64,000 nt of DNA from Dryas octopetala. Its lineage: Eukaryota; Streptophyta; Magnoliopsida; Rosales; Rosaceae. The stretch spans positions 9,052,001-9,116,000 of the forward strand of contig OY992838.1 in assembly GCA_963921425.1 (NCBI GenBank), written 5' to 3'. Shown here piece by piece: positions 50,982 through 61,221 of the stretch. The notes under the pieces were generated by a model. That model was not told the DNA's origin. It was given only the letters and a program-made list of their open reading frames with translations, and did no database searches. Each line of letters begins with the position of its first letter. Position 1 is the first letter of the stretch. Position numbers and translations under genes: made by a program.

Positions 50982-51953
50982 CTAGCCTACACGACAGTAG
51001 TCGATCAATGGACGAAGAGGAGCTGAAGCTGGGTGCGCAAAGTAAGTGTGGGTGTGCTCATGGATATTTGGGGCATTGCAAAATGAAGCCGAGTAGTCCA
51101 CATTCTCGACCATCCCATGACCACCTGCGTTTCTGAAAAGCTTGATCTCCAAATGTGACCGGGGCACCGAATTATAACCCAATCCAGGAGTAGCCACTGC
51201 TTTCTTGTCCACGTGATCTTCAGTCTCCTCATGATCCACATTGTTAATGTCACATTGATCAGCATCACTTTCCAATTCCTTGGGCTCATCAATTTCAAGA
51301 AATTGGAGGTCTAATTCCATTTCCATCTCTCCCTCACGAGCATTCATCTCATTCTCGTTGCGATCGATATCATGACATGTTATGTTGCAGTCCAAAGGCA
51401 CGAGGTTGAGGATGAGGTGGCCGTTCTCGCGGCGGGCCTCAAAGTATTCATGGTGCTTCACTTTCTCCCCTATGACGACGAGCTTCCCGTCCGAGTAGTG
51501 CCGGGTCAAAACCCAAGGCATTCGGCCCTGCAAGTTCCCTGTCTGTGCGAGCAATGGTATTGCTGGCGGGTATTCCCTTTTCCTTTCACACCACCGACTT
51601 CGCTTAGCATCAATGCGACCACCCACGTGAGACGACGTCGTTTCTCTTGTCTTATTCTTCACCAACCCTCTCCTCTTTTGTTCCTCACCTGCGCTCATGT
51701 CCACGTTGCAAACTCCACTGTCCGTACCTAGCAAGTCGTCCATTGCACTAGAGGACCATGATGTACAGCTGTCCAAGAAAATAGAAGAAGCCGACAACTG
51801 TGACGATGGCGATGATGATGTCGAAGCCACGTGGTTGTGGATGATGTGGGGGTGCTTATTAGGGTTTTTTGCTGCTTCTGAGAAAATTAGGATGTTCAGG
51901 CCGAGATGGAGATATTGACGGTGGTGGGTTGGGAATTCTTTTGGGGTTTGCAT
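50982..51953 (-). CDS. FAF: FANTASTIC FOUR (FAF) family protein, 323 aa
   Basis: The conserved FAF domain is in the middle: REYPPAIPLLAQTGNLQGRM, PWVLTRHYSDGKLVV, VKHHEYFEARRENG and HLILNLVPLD. A Ser-rich stretch and DLLGTDSGVC precede it. An acidic region rich in Glu/Asp follows, and a tail ending CRVG closes it. Known role: Arabidopsis FAF1-4 modulate shoot meristem size by repressing WUSCHEL. Start: ATG 51953 is preferred. An in-frame ATG at 52055 in good context would add 34 residues, but that part looks like non-coding leader. A TATA box at 52085-52092 fits the shorter form. Its 3' end has been copied at least twice into the tandem array downstream. Confidence 0.85.
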   Translation of the reverse strand: MQTPKEFPTHHRQYLHLGLNILIFSEAAKNPNKHPHIIHNHVASTSSSPSSQLSASSIFLDSCTSWSSSAMDDLLGTDSGVCNVDMSAGEEQKRRGLVKNKTRETTSSHVGGRIDAKRSRWCERKREYPPAIPLLAQTGNLQGRMPWVLTRHYSDGKLVVIGEKVKHHEYFEARRENGHLILNLVPLDCNITCHDIDRNENEMNAREGEMEMELDLQFLEIDEPKELESDADQCDINNVDHEETEDHVDKKAVATPGLGYNSVPRSHLEIKLFRNAGGHGMVENVDYSASFCNAPNIHEHTHTYFAHPASAPLRPLIDYCRVG

Positions 51954-52084
51954 GGGAAATGGCAATCGAGATGCCCACAACACAATACCAAAAAGAGAGG
52001 AAAATACGGATTTAGCCCTACAAAAATACCCTTCACTACTAAAGTTAGGATCCATGGTTCCACAAATATTACAACACAAAGGAC

Positions 52085-52092
52085 TATATATA
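52085..52092 (-). promoter_or_regulatory. Candidate TATA box of the FAF gene
   Basis: TATATATA on the minus strand, about 130 bp upstream of ATG 51953. Alternatively a 5'UTR intron ends at 52158 (ATTTGCAG|GTC) with a leader exon near 53390-53490 (CT-rich, own TATAAAGG near 53500), in which case this box is not used. Confidence 0.35.
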
Positions 52093-52159
52093 GTATAGAT
52101 CGAGCACTACTTTGAAGGCCTTCAAGAAATTCACTTGCCAACCCCAGTAATATTTGACC

Positions 52160-55100
52160 TGCAAATAATTGAAGGATCAGAAACATATCAGACTAATTAT
52201 ATATGAGGATATAATAGCAAATCTGATGCTCCAATTAACAAAAACTGATTAATTATAATGATTATATATGAAGGACTTATCCAGTTGGAAAAAGGACAAG
52301 TTTATATATGGTCTCTGGTAGAGAAGGTGGTTTATGGAGGACTACGTGTGGTGTTTATAGTGAAATAAATTGCTTAGATCTTTGTCTGCTTTCACCACCG
52401 TTTCATCTATCTCTATCTACTTAATTGGATGACTTTTCTTCTTGCTAAGCTTAGATTATGAAAAATGCAATCAGATTATATATAGATGGATCAAAAACAA
52501 AATCACATTTTGTAAACACTATGCAACAATTAATAGCTATATTGGGGCATAAATGATTGAGCAATTATGAAGATTTCACTTGCCAAAAAAAGGGGGGGTT
52601 TTACTATGTATGCCTCTATAAAGCATTCATATTTCTACAAAATATTATGCTTCTAGTTGAAGAACTAGGAATTTCAGCCAAGAAAAAAAAGAAGAAGGAA
52701 GAACCAAGAAATATTGTTCAAACAACAACTACTTTTCATGGATATAATTCATTTAAATTTTGAAATATATATTTGAGTAAGTATTCATCAAGCTGATATA
52801 AATTAAATTACTTTCTTGTCGACACATGATAGTTCGATCACGTGTTATATGTTGTCAAACTGGCAACCTCAACCGTTAATTTAGTAGTGGAAATGCGTGA
52901 ATATTGTACAATTTTAATGATTCACACATACTACCAATATAGCATGTCAGATATCTGAAAATTATATATCGAATATAAACAAAACCAAAGTTGAACACAG
53001 CTGGCCATCCAACTCAAAGATGAGCATATCTCAAACAAGTTAATATATAAAATAAAAAATGAAATCACAAGTTCTATAATTAAGCAACAATATTGTGTGT
53101 GTGTGTGTGTGTATAAATATATAGTTGATAGAAAAAAGCAAGAACCAATTGACTTAAATTCCCTTTGTCATACCAGCATCATTGTCCTTCTCAGTTTTGA
53201 GGATGATTAATCTCAATTAATCTATATAAAAGCACTAAAATTACATAAAAAAAATTAAATAAAAAGACATTCAAATCGGTACTGATCGAAAACAGTTAAG
53301 CTATACATAAACCACAAAAAATTCAAACACACAATAAATGTTAATTGCAAGAAGAGAAATAAGAAAGCAGGCATATAAATCATACTTACTCTATGAATGA
53401 TGGTACATTGTATCAGTCCAGTTTTTCTCTCACAGAGAAAGAGATCGAGAGAGAGAAGAAGAAGAGCATCAGTACAACCATCTCTAGAGCCTTGGCATCC
53501 CTTTATAGGAAGGAGTAAAAGCTTAGGACTTGACTCATGAGTTGGATTACCTTAATTGCCCGCGCCTTAACTCACACTCCCATCCCTGGCACCGCACATT
53601 TTCCAAGGGCACAAACATCATTTCAAGTCAAGCAAGAAACGGCTGTTGATCTCCTCTGGGACCGATCCTAGGGGGGGCCGGGCTGGGTTCGTCTGCATGT
53701 GAGATGGCCACGAATTCTTGTAACCGGCACCAAAAGCTTTAGGTAAAGACCTGACCCCACTGGCGTATTTGCAATGTGATTGGTGGGGTTCATAGAACAG
53801 CAGCGAGGTTCGCGAGGACTCGCCCAGGGGATCACGATTTGAACCATCGATCTGTGCATGGAACTGAATTTGTTTGGTTTTGTATCTCTGGCTTCCATGC
53901 TTGATGCCAGGTCTGTTCTTTTCCTCCTTACCAACCAGCTTATTAAACACGTGTACTTTGTCTCTATAACCCTTTTAAATGTTTATATTCGACATGGTGT
54001 TACTTGCGCGTGTGTCTCGTGTGCATTACTTGCGTATGAGAGTGTTAGACACGGAGGCCTTGCAGGCTTGCAGCCCACGTTCAGTTTGTATGGGACTTTT
54101 ATTATGTTTCCTTTTCTTATTCTCCAAGGTTATGTGCTTGTATAAATAGCCCTTAAACTTCTACATAGTATCAGAGGTTCTCATGAGCTAAGTGGGTTTC
54201 TCTCTCCCCCGCCTCAACACAAACCCTAACCCTACCCGGCCTTCTCTCTCGATCTTCTGTCTCCAAGTCATGGCCTCCTCTGCCGCCTCATCTTCTTCTT
54301 TTACTACTCTACCCGGTCCCAAATGTGGCCAATTAATTTCTTGAAGCTTTCGTAGAGTTCAATTATCTTCTCTGGGTTAGTCAGATGAAACCCTTTCTCA
54401 TTGGTCGATCATGATCTCTTCAAATATGTTGATGGTTCCTCTGTTTATACAAGCTAGTAAACCATCTAGAATATAACATCCTTATTTTAAGAAGGATTAT
54501 ATATATGCTCTTGGATTAGTACAACGGTGTATGTTTTATTTTAATCCTAACACATTTTTTCTAATTTGATTTTCTTTTTCTTTCATGGTTTATGTACCTA
54601 ATCTGATTTACTTGATAACCTAAACGGCAAAAGAATTCCTTATTGACCGAGATGCACATACATTGGGGAAAGCCTGAATTCTTTGCCGCCATTTCGCCGC
54701 CGGGAAAAGGACTGATCTCCCTTCTTCCTCATTCATTTCACAACGTTTTTCTTGAAACAAAACAAATTATGAACTAAGAGCATGAACCTATTCGTGATTT
54801 TTATTTATTTTCCTCTCAAAAACACTCAAATACAATAAATACTTTGGCTTGCACTTCCATTCCGTGCGCCGTTTATAAAAGGAGACATCTCCCTAGCTCC
54901 TTCCTTGCTCATTTCACAACATTAATTGCTCTGCAAAGAAAATAAATTATCAACTAAAAGCATGAATCTATTCGTGATTTTATTGCTAAGTTAACCACTT
55001 AAATACAATAACAAATGAAAAGAATGAATGGGTCATATCTAGCCAAAGTTTTTAACTCATCATACATAACACAAGTACGAAATGGATTAGAACTAAGCAC

Positions 55101-55264
55101 GACTCATTTAACTTTCTTTTTGAAGAGCATTTCAACAAGGATATTCAGTTTTCCAAGAAAATTAATGCAATGATGTATTGGATATATATTTATATGTTTC
55201 AATTCATTAAAAAATGATAAAATAATATATACTTACAATTAAATACGACCATACTATTAATTAT
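52160..55264. other. Intergenic, with a copia fragment and a GT microsatellite
   Basis: A (GT)9 run is at 53095-53113. A GA/CT-rich block at 53425-53475 could be the FAF leader. 53630-53960 is more GC-rich with an open minus-strand frame of 110 codons that I cannot assign. AT-rich elsewhere. Confidence 0.45.
54043..54475 (+). mobile_element. Copia fragment: short LTR end, PBS and gag start
   Basis: A TATAAATAG box (54142) and CTTCTACA end are followed by TAGTATCAGAGG, a Met-tRNA primer site, then a gag-like start near 54271 (MASSAASSSSFTTLPG) broken by stops. Codons near 54375 resemble the gag motif QMKPFLIGHDLF. No 3' part or second LTR was found. Confidence 0.55.
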
Positions 55265-55274
55265 TTGCACGAAA

Positions 55275-55510
55275 AAAATTTGAACATTGGTTGACACGTG
55301 GTGGCATTTAATTTATATATTGAAGAATTTCCAAATTTGAATTCCAGCCAATCGTGTTCTTCTACGTGAAGCGCACTAAGGAGATTTGTCAGTGCCACTG
55401 TACAACGATCAGTAGACGCACCAATCATAGAGTGCCAACTACACCGCACTATTGTGTCTCTTATTCTCAGTGTCTGACACGTGGAGCGCACTATTCAGAC
55501 AACCAATAAC
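55275..55510. repeat. Repeat copy 1 (also at 57075-57305)
   Basis: Shares GAATTTCCAAATTTGAATTC, CAGCCAATCGTGTTCTTC and ACTAAGGAGATYTGTCA with 57075-57305 over about 230 bp in the same orientation. Non-coding in both. Confidence 0.8.
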
Positions 55511-55519
55511 AATTTATAG

Positions 55520-55610
55520 AGAAAGTCTTGGGTGGGGCTAAAATGCCACTCACCTAATAAGACTCCTAGCCAAGTTTTGACATTTGTCATCCTTTTATCC
55601 AGCTGGACAT

Positions 55611-55657
<47 letters not shown>

Positions 55658-56242
55658 AACACCACCACCAAACCCAACATAGCCCAGCACACCCCCACCA
55701 CCCGCCATCGGCCGGCCACTATCGCTGGCGACCGACCCTCCTACTGCGCACTCCTTTCTCTCTCTCTCTTTCTATTCTTCCCTCTTCTTCCTTCCCTCTT
55801 TCTCTCTTCCTCTTTCTCTTCTCTTCTCTTTCTCCCTCTTCTCCTTTTGTACACCCAGGCCCATCCCTTCCCCGGCTCGCCCTACCCAACCCCATCCCCG
55901 CCCCGCCCAGCCTCATCTCGGCCCGCCCCTACCCAGATCAAAGAGAGTGAATGAGCAGAGAGAGAAAGGGAGAGGAGAGAGAGAAAGAGAGAGAGAGAGG
56001 AGACGAGAGGAGAGATAGGGAAAGGGAGAGAGGAGAGAAAAGGGAAAGCAAGGTCGGCCAGTTGTCGGAAATAGTGGTGGGAGTGTGTTGGTTGTGTTGT
56101 GTTGGGTTGGGTGGTGGTGTTGAAGAGAGAGAGAGGAAGAAAGAGATGAGATGTCCAGCTGGATAAAAGGATGACAAATGTCAAAACTTGGGTAGGAGTC
56201 TCATTAGGTGAGTGGCATTCCAGCCCTACCTAAGACTTTCTC
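55520..56242. mobile_element. Non-autonomous MULE (723 bp)
   Basis: Flanked by a 9-bp duplication with one mismatch, CAATTTATA / CAATTTATG (55511-55519, 56243-56251). Inverted repeats of about 95 bp begin GAGAAAGTCTTGGGTGGGGC. A (CT)n run just inside the left repeat (55616-55654) and GA-rich sequence toward the right repeat flank a C-rich core. The second repeat copy shows the empty site near 57293. Confidence 0.85.
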
Positions 56243-56766
56243 CAATTTATGTAGTTGCTCCCATCCGCATGCGCCACATGGACGGCACTCAATAGCGGCA
56301 TTAATCGTGCGTTACCACTTCCTCTTTGACTTGCTGTTATTTACGGGTTTGCCACATCAGTTGAGATTTTTTAAGTTGGTATAAGAGTTGGTGCCTCTAC
56401 TCTATTGGCACCACATTTCACATGCATTTGAGGTGAACTATGTGTATTGGTGTAAAAAAGTAGAAATAACAACCCCTTTGTTGTTGGATTATAGTTGCTC
56501 TTAATTAGTTTGATTACTTTCATTAATTAAGTTAATTCAAAATGTGGTATGGTATTTATGAATATAAAAAAAGGAAGACATTTGAATCATTCAACATCAA
56601 AATGAGAGTGATAACAATCATAAGCATGACTTGTATTTTCCCTTTTTAAAGAATTTTTTGAAAAAAAAAATATTAATATATATTTAATTATAAAAAAACA
56701 ACATATACGATAAGTTTTCTAATCTTAAAAAAAAAAAAAAGAGGCTAGTAAGTCGTCCCATTTAAG

Positions 56767-56975
56767 GCATGGCATACAGCACGAGCACGAATAGGCCACA
56801 ATTAGTGGGTTGTGTAAAGCCTAAGTCTTAGTAATATGGGCCGGCACGAGAACGACACAAAGCATGAATAAGCTAACACGAGCACAGCACAAAGCATGCA
56901 TGGGCCAACACGAGCACGACATAAACATGAATGAGCCAGCACGAGGACAACACGTACATAGCATGAATAGGCCTA
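56767..56975. repeat. Degenerate tandem repeat of CACGAGCACGAC units
   Basis: Roughly five units of about 33-36 bp, each with AAGCATGAATRGGCCAACAC-like and GAGCACGACACAA-like parts. Shorter ACACGAACACGAACAC runs occur at 44381-44450, 48341-48400 and 50328-50368. Confidence 0.65.
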
Positions 56976-57074
56976 ACTCAAATTTAGAATGAAAGGCAAA
57001 AACAAGAAATTAAAATATTTGCAAGAACAACACTATTATTATTTGCAATGGTCGAACTTTTAGAAAAAAAAAAA

Positions 57075-57305
57075 AAATTTTGATCATTTCTTGATACGTG
57101 GCAACATTTAATTGACTAAAGAATTTCCAAATTTGAATTCCAGCCAATCGTGTTCTTCAACGTGCATGGTGCATACTAAGGAGATCTGTCAAAGACATTG
57201 TGCAACGGTTAGTAGGTGCACCATGGACAACACTAATATGTGTCATATTCTCGATGTTCGACACATGGAGCGTATTATCAGACAGTCATTGACAATTTAT
57301 TCAGC
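57075..57305. repeat. Repeat copy 2 (empty site for the MULE)
   Basis: Direct copy of 55275-55510. Its end, GACAATTTATTCAG, is uninterrupted where copy 1 carries the MULE. Confidence 0.8.
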
Positions 57306-58739
57306 TATTCCAATCATTGTCACCGTGTGACAGTAGCTATTTGAATTGCAAAAACACTCATGTTATACTGTTATTAATTTCCACTATTTGATAGTGGCAA
57401 TGAGATAGTGACAATTTGTCCAGTTTTTTTATTTTTTTTTTAAAAGCAACACCATCGAGTGCTCGGCATAAAAAACATAACGTTGGCTTAATTTGTACAA
57501 AGTAGATTTATTTATCATTATAACTTTTTAGGTAAATTTGTTTATTATTAAAGGCTTTAAAATAGACTTTAATGTAATTTACTTTAAATTATATAGCATA
57601 TAATGTAATATAAACTAAATACCATTCAGGTTGGAATTCGAGCTCAGATTCAAGCTTGGGCGGAAAATCTATTCAAACACAACCCAAAAATGATTGAATT
57701 TAAGTTCGGGCGGTTTTTACTTTTTCAAACTCCACACGTGTTCAAAATTTGGGTTAGATTCAAGTTGTCCCGACCTGCATTGCACTTGTAAATTGTGCTA
57801 TGGTGCAAAAACCACATTGTGTAGGGATGCACATAAACCGTTGGATCGATAGATTCACTTTTTTCAATCTTGGGGTATAATTCCATATATGAGTCGTTGA
57901 CTCTGTTTGCATCTCATGCGAACATATGCACAATAGCCCATCTCCATATATATACATTGTGATCGATGCATATGCAATCAATCATTTGGCATCCCCAATA
58001 ACATATCCAAATTATGCATATCCATATGTCAATGAAACATATATGCATGGACATGGTCCTCGTAAATTGAACCAATATATATGATCTCTTTGAATTTTGA
58101 TCGTTGTTGATATTTGGTACTGCATTACTACTAGAGCTCGCATGGTAGGTAGCCGCTCGATCTACACAGCAGGCCACCTGGATGCTTTTCGAGGAACGTG
58201 GAGGCATAGGTCTCAGTGAATGCGTGATGGTACCTTACGTACGCTGCCTGATCTTCTGACACTCTGCTCCAGCCAGCTAGCGCGCTATGCCTCATTCACA
58301 AGCTTAAATTCACAAGATCCATTAGAGCCAAACCCTAGTTAATTACAAAGAGGGCATAAGTTTCCTCCTTACACGTACTATTACTTATTATGAAAGAGAG
58401 ATCTGCATATGTTTCTTTTCTTTTCTTTTTTGGGTCGAAATATATGCATTGTTATGGGTAAGAATTTCACCAGCCCAAAAAAGATATATACATTCTAGCT
58501 AATTTTCTTGTAACCATAACAATTGGGATCCGTCTTCATGCCAAATGATAGCTAAAGAACATTTTCAATCACATTCATCTTCGTGACAATTCATGTGGAT
58601 CATCTTCTAAGTAAAAAAATAAAAAAATCTTATATACAACAAGTGTATACAAGTTAACGTATAAGAAAAAATTTCTTGTGATAAAGATAGGAAAAAAACT
58701 TACCTATAATAGGGATAGGAGCTGATTTGGTATCTCAAG

Positions 58740-59937
58740 CAATGTTTTCAATAGCGAGCTTCAGCCGCGCCTCAAGGCGCGAGTCATGACGAGGCGGTAG
58801 CTGATTGCGCACGACGTTGAGGGAATGTATAAAATGACTAAAAGGCGACGGCAAGGCACAAAAAGCGTACGCCTCGTGACGGCAAGACGAGGATAGTGTA
58901 ATGGCAACGCTCTGCAAGAAATTTTTTTTTTTTTTTCAAAAACTTAGTCCCAAAACGACGTCATTTTGGGTTGAGAGTTTCATTAACTCCTTCAGTCCTT
59001 CCCCATTCAAAATCACGTTCTCTCAAACTCTCAACCCTCAACCCGCATCTATGTGAGTGTTCTCTCATTCTCGGCGGCTGGGTAATTGTCTCATCACGGC
59101 GGCTGGGTGGTCTGGGCGACGGCTGGGTGGACTCTCGAATCGATCTCTCATTATGTCATCTCTGGGTCTCATCTCTCTCTGCGCAGCTAGGAGCCCATTG
59201 AGTCTCAATCTCTCATTCTCGGCAGCAGGAGCCCATTCGTCTCTCACTCTCTCCTCCGTATGTTTGTTTCTGACTTTCTGAGTTTCTTCTCATATTGTCA
59301 TATGAATGTTTGTTTATGCAGTTTGCACATCTATGATTAATTGATATGTGAAAATTGGGAATTTTTGTGAATAATGAATATTAGGAATTGTTGTGAATAA
59401 TGATATTGGGATTGTGATTCTGTGAGTATTGTGATTCTGTGACTATGTGAGTATTGTGAATTGTTGTGAATTTCTGATTCTGTGAGTATTGTTCATTGTT
59501 GTGAATAATGAATATTGGGAATTTTTTTGGTATTTTATTTGTGTTTTGGACAAAGATATTTTTTGATAAAAAATCATGAGTCGAAAAGATTTTGCTTGGA
59601 AGTATGCAAAAGAGGTTGGTGAAAAAAAATATATAAGGTGCAAATATTATGATCAACAATGTAATGAGGGTATTTCTAGGCTGAAAGAGCACTTAGCTCA
59701 CACTCACAATGGAATGAGACCTTGCAGAAAAGTCCCAAATGTTGTGAGGTTAGAGTGCTTTGGAGCTTTGATATGTAGTATGCATGGATGATTTTTATTT
59801 ATGAATGACACTTAATGCTATTTTTTAGCTATATAATTTTTTTATTATTATATTTTTTTATGCTCGAAAGGCTTACGCCTCCTCGCCTTGCGAAACCGCA
59901 AACGCCTCGCGAGACGCTTTTGCGTCTGAAAACACTG
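58740..59937. mobile_element. hAT-type element with BED zinc-finger remnant
   Basis: A 1198-bp element with ends CAATGTTTTCA and TGAAAACACTG and an 8-bp duplication with one mismatch, ATCTCAAG / ATCCCAAG (58732-58739, 59938-59945). Subterminal regions are GC-rich with GCGCCTC/GAGGCG motifs in opposite orientations. Only the first part of a transposase gene is left. Confidence 0.85.
59576..59791 (+). pseudogene. hAT transposase N-terminal BED zinc finger (truncated)
   Basis: 71 codons with the BED pattern: DFAWKYAKEV, IRCKYY..QC, GISRLKEHLAHTH, then CRKVP. The second metal-binding cysteine reads QQCN where C..C is usual. The catalytic and dimerisation domains are absent; the frame ends after ICSMHG. 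Confidence 0.75.
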
Positions 59938-59945
59938 ATCCCAAG

Positions 59946-61221
59946 AGATAGTTTCTATCTTGAAATTGGAGAAATTGTTATGTGATGAACTATAAATGCG
60001 TAGTGTCATCATGTTATTGGATTGTGATACTAAAATTAGCTATATTCTTATTGCAGGGAAGTTTCTCTCTAAAGATAGCAGATACAGCATCACAAGCAGA
60101 GATATGAATTAGCCCTAAACCTTAATGTTCCAAATCTCCTTCCTCTCTATTTGTAATGTCACATCAATTATTTCTGTTGCAAGGAAATTTTTCTCCTACC
60201 AACAATTGTCTCTCTTAAAACATTCTTAGATGTGGATCATGTGATTGATTTGGACTATGTGCGTTAGTATTCGAATATGAGAGGAACTTACATGACACGG
60301 GGATACCAATAGGTGGTATCCCCATCCTCCCCTCTCTCTCTCTCTCATTCTCTCCTTCTCTCCTTCTCTCTTAGTGACACCAGCATGTCCCTATCACATG
60401 GACATGCAAGTTATTCTTTTTGAATCTTCCTCCCTTAGAAAAACACATGGATAATGTACGATCCTCACATGACATTTATAATGAACAACCATCATATGCA
60501 ATATGCGTGTAATGCTCTTGAAACAAAAACTTTAACTTTGATGATAACATTCTCTTGTAAAAACCACAAATTCGAAGAAACATATATGGATTTCATTTGT
60601 GAGGCCTTCTTTAATGCAAGAATGCAAGATGCATCTGTAGGATGAGGCCTTCTCTAATGCACGATGCAGATGCGAGATCAGATACGGGATGTGATGCACG
60701 CACATTCCATTTTGTCTGTGCAAACTTTGCTCTTACCCTTTGTTTTCGATGAGCCAGTTTAATGTCACAGCAAAAATCGATCCGATCTGCAGTTCTGTCG
60801 AAACCCAACAACACTGTGGCCAGTGCCACCCCATGTAAGCACACATAAACAATGTAGGACAATATCCAAGACACTAAATAATTAATAAAACATGAAATGA
60901 AATCCTCATAATCTCCACAAGAAGATCAAATTGCTAATGACCCAATAAAAAAAAAAATAAATTGAAATTCCTCTCCCAATGTTGCAAATTAACCTACCCA
61001 ACTTTGAAAAAGACACCAACTAATTAATTCTAACAACAACATTGAAAGCATGGACATCAACATCAGGAGTCATGCACATGAGACCTACCCAAATGAATTT
61101 AAGTGACCAATAATATTGGACTGCAAACAAGCAATAAGTCCTCTCTCTCTCTCTCTCTCCTTGAAGATTTGATCATCTACCACAAAAAATTGGATAAATG
61201 GACAGTAGTTTTGTGAATGAA
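59946..61221. other. Intergenic / 3' flank of the second FAF gene
   Basis: CT-rich stretches at 60330-60370 and 61138-61160. Short open frames at 60454-60874 are unassigned. No gene supported. Confidence 0.5.

Larger units (their letters stand above)
48276..51205. repeat. Tandem array of a ~1.1-kb unit spanning FAF 3' end plus downstream DNA
   Basis: Two adjacent units: 48276 to about 49375, and 49376-51205. The second is lengthened by an 864-bp hAT insertion. Each unit runs from AACGAGTTGTG / TTAGCTAATTTT through TTGGATTATACTATATTTACTTTT, GTGTTTGGTAGATT and CTAGCTAGCTA repeats into the FAF 3' coding end, and breaks at AGCCACTGCTTT. A third, more decayed copy lies at 44290-48275, opened by two MULEs. 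Confidence 0.8.
56252..58731. other. Intergenic, repeat-rich
   Basis: Contains a CACGAGCACGAC tandem repeat, repeat copy 2 (57075-57305) and AT-rich DNA. A minus-strand frame at about 58137-58290 ends with GGLLCRSSGYLPCEL and a stop; it may be an unassigned exon, but there is no further support. Confidence 0.45.

Noticed and set aside
53618..53950. 110-codon minus-strand frame
   Set aside because: GC-richer and uninterrupted, but no family is recognised and it lies next to a copia fragment, so it is probably element-derived.
58137..58290. Minus-strand frame ending GGLLCRSSGYLPCEL
   Set aside because: Only about 46 codons, no homologue recalled, no start; could be chance.
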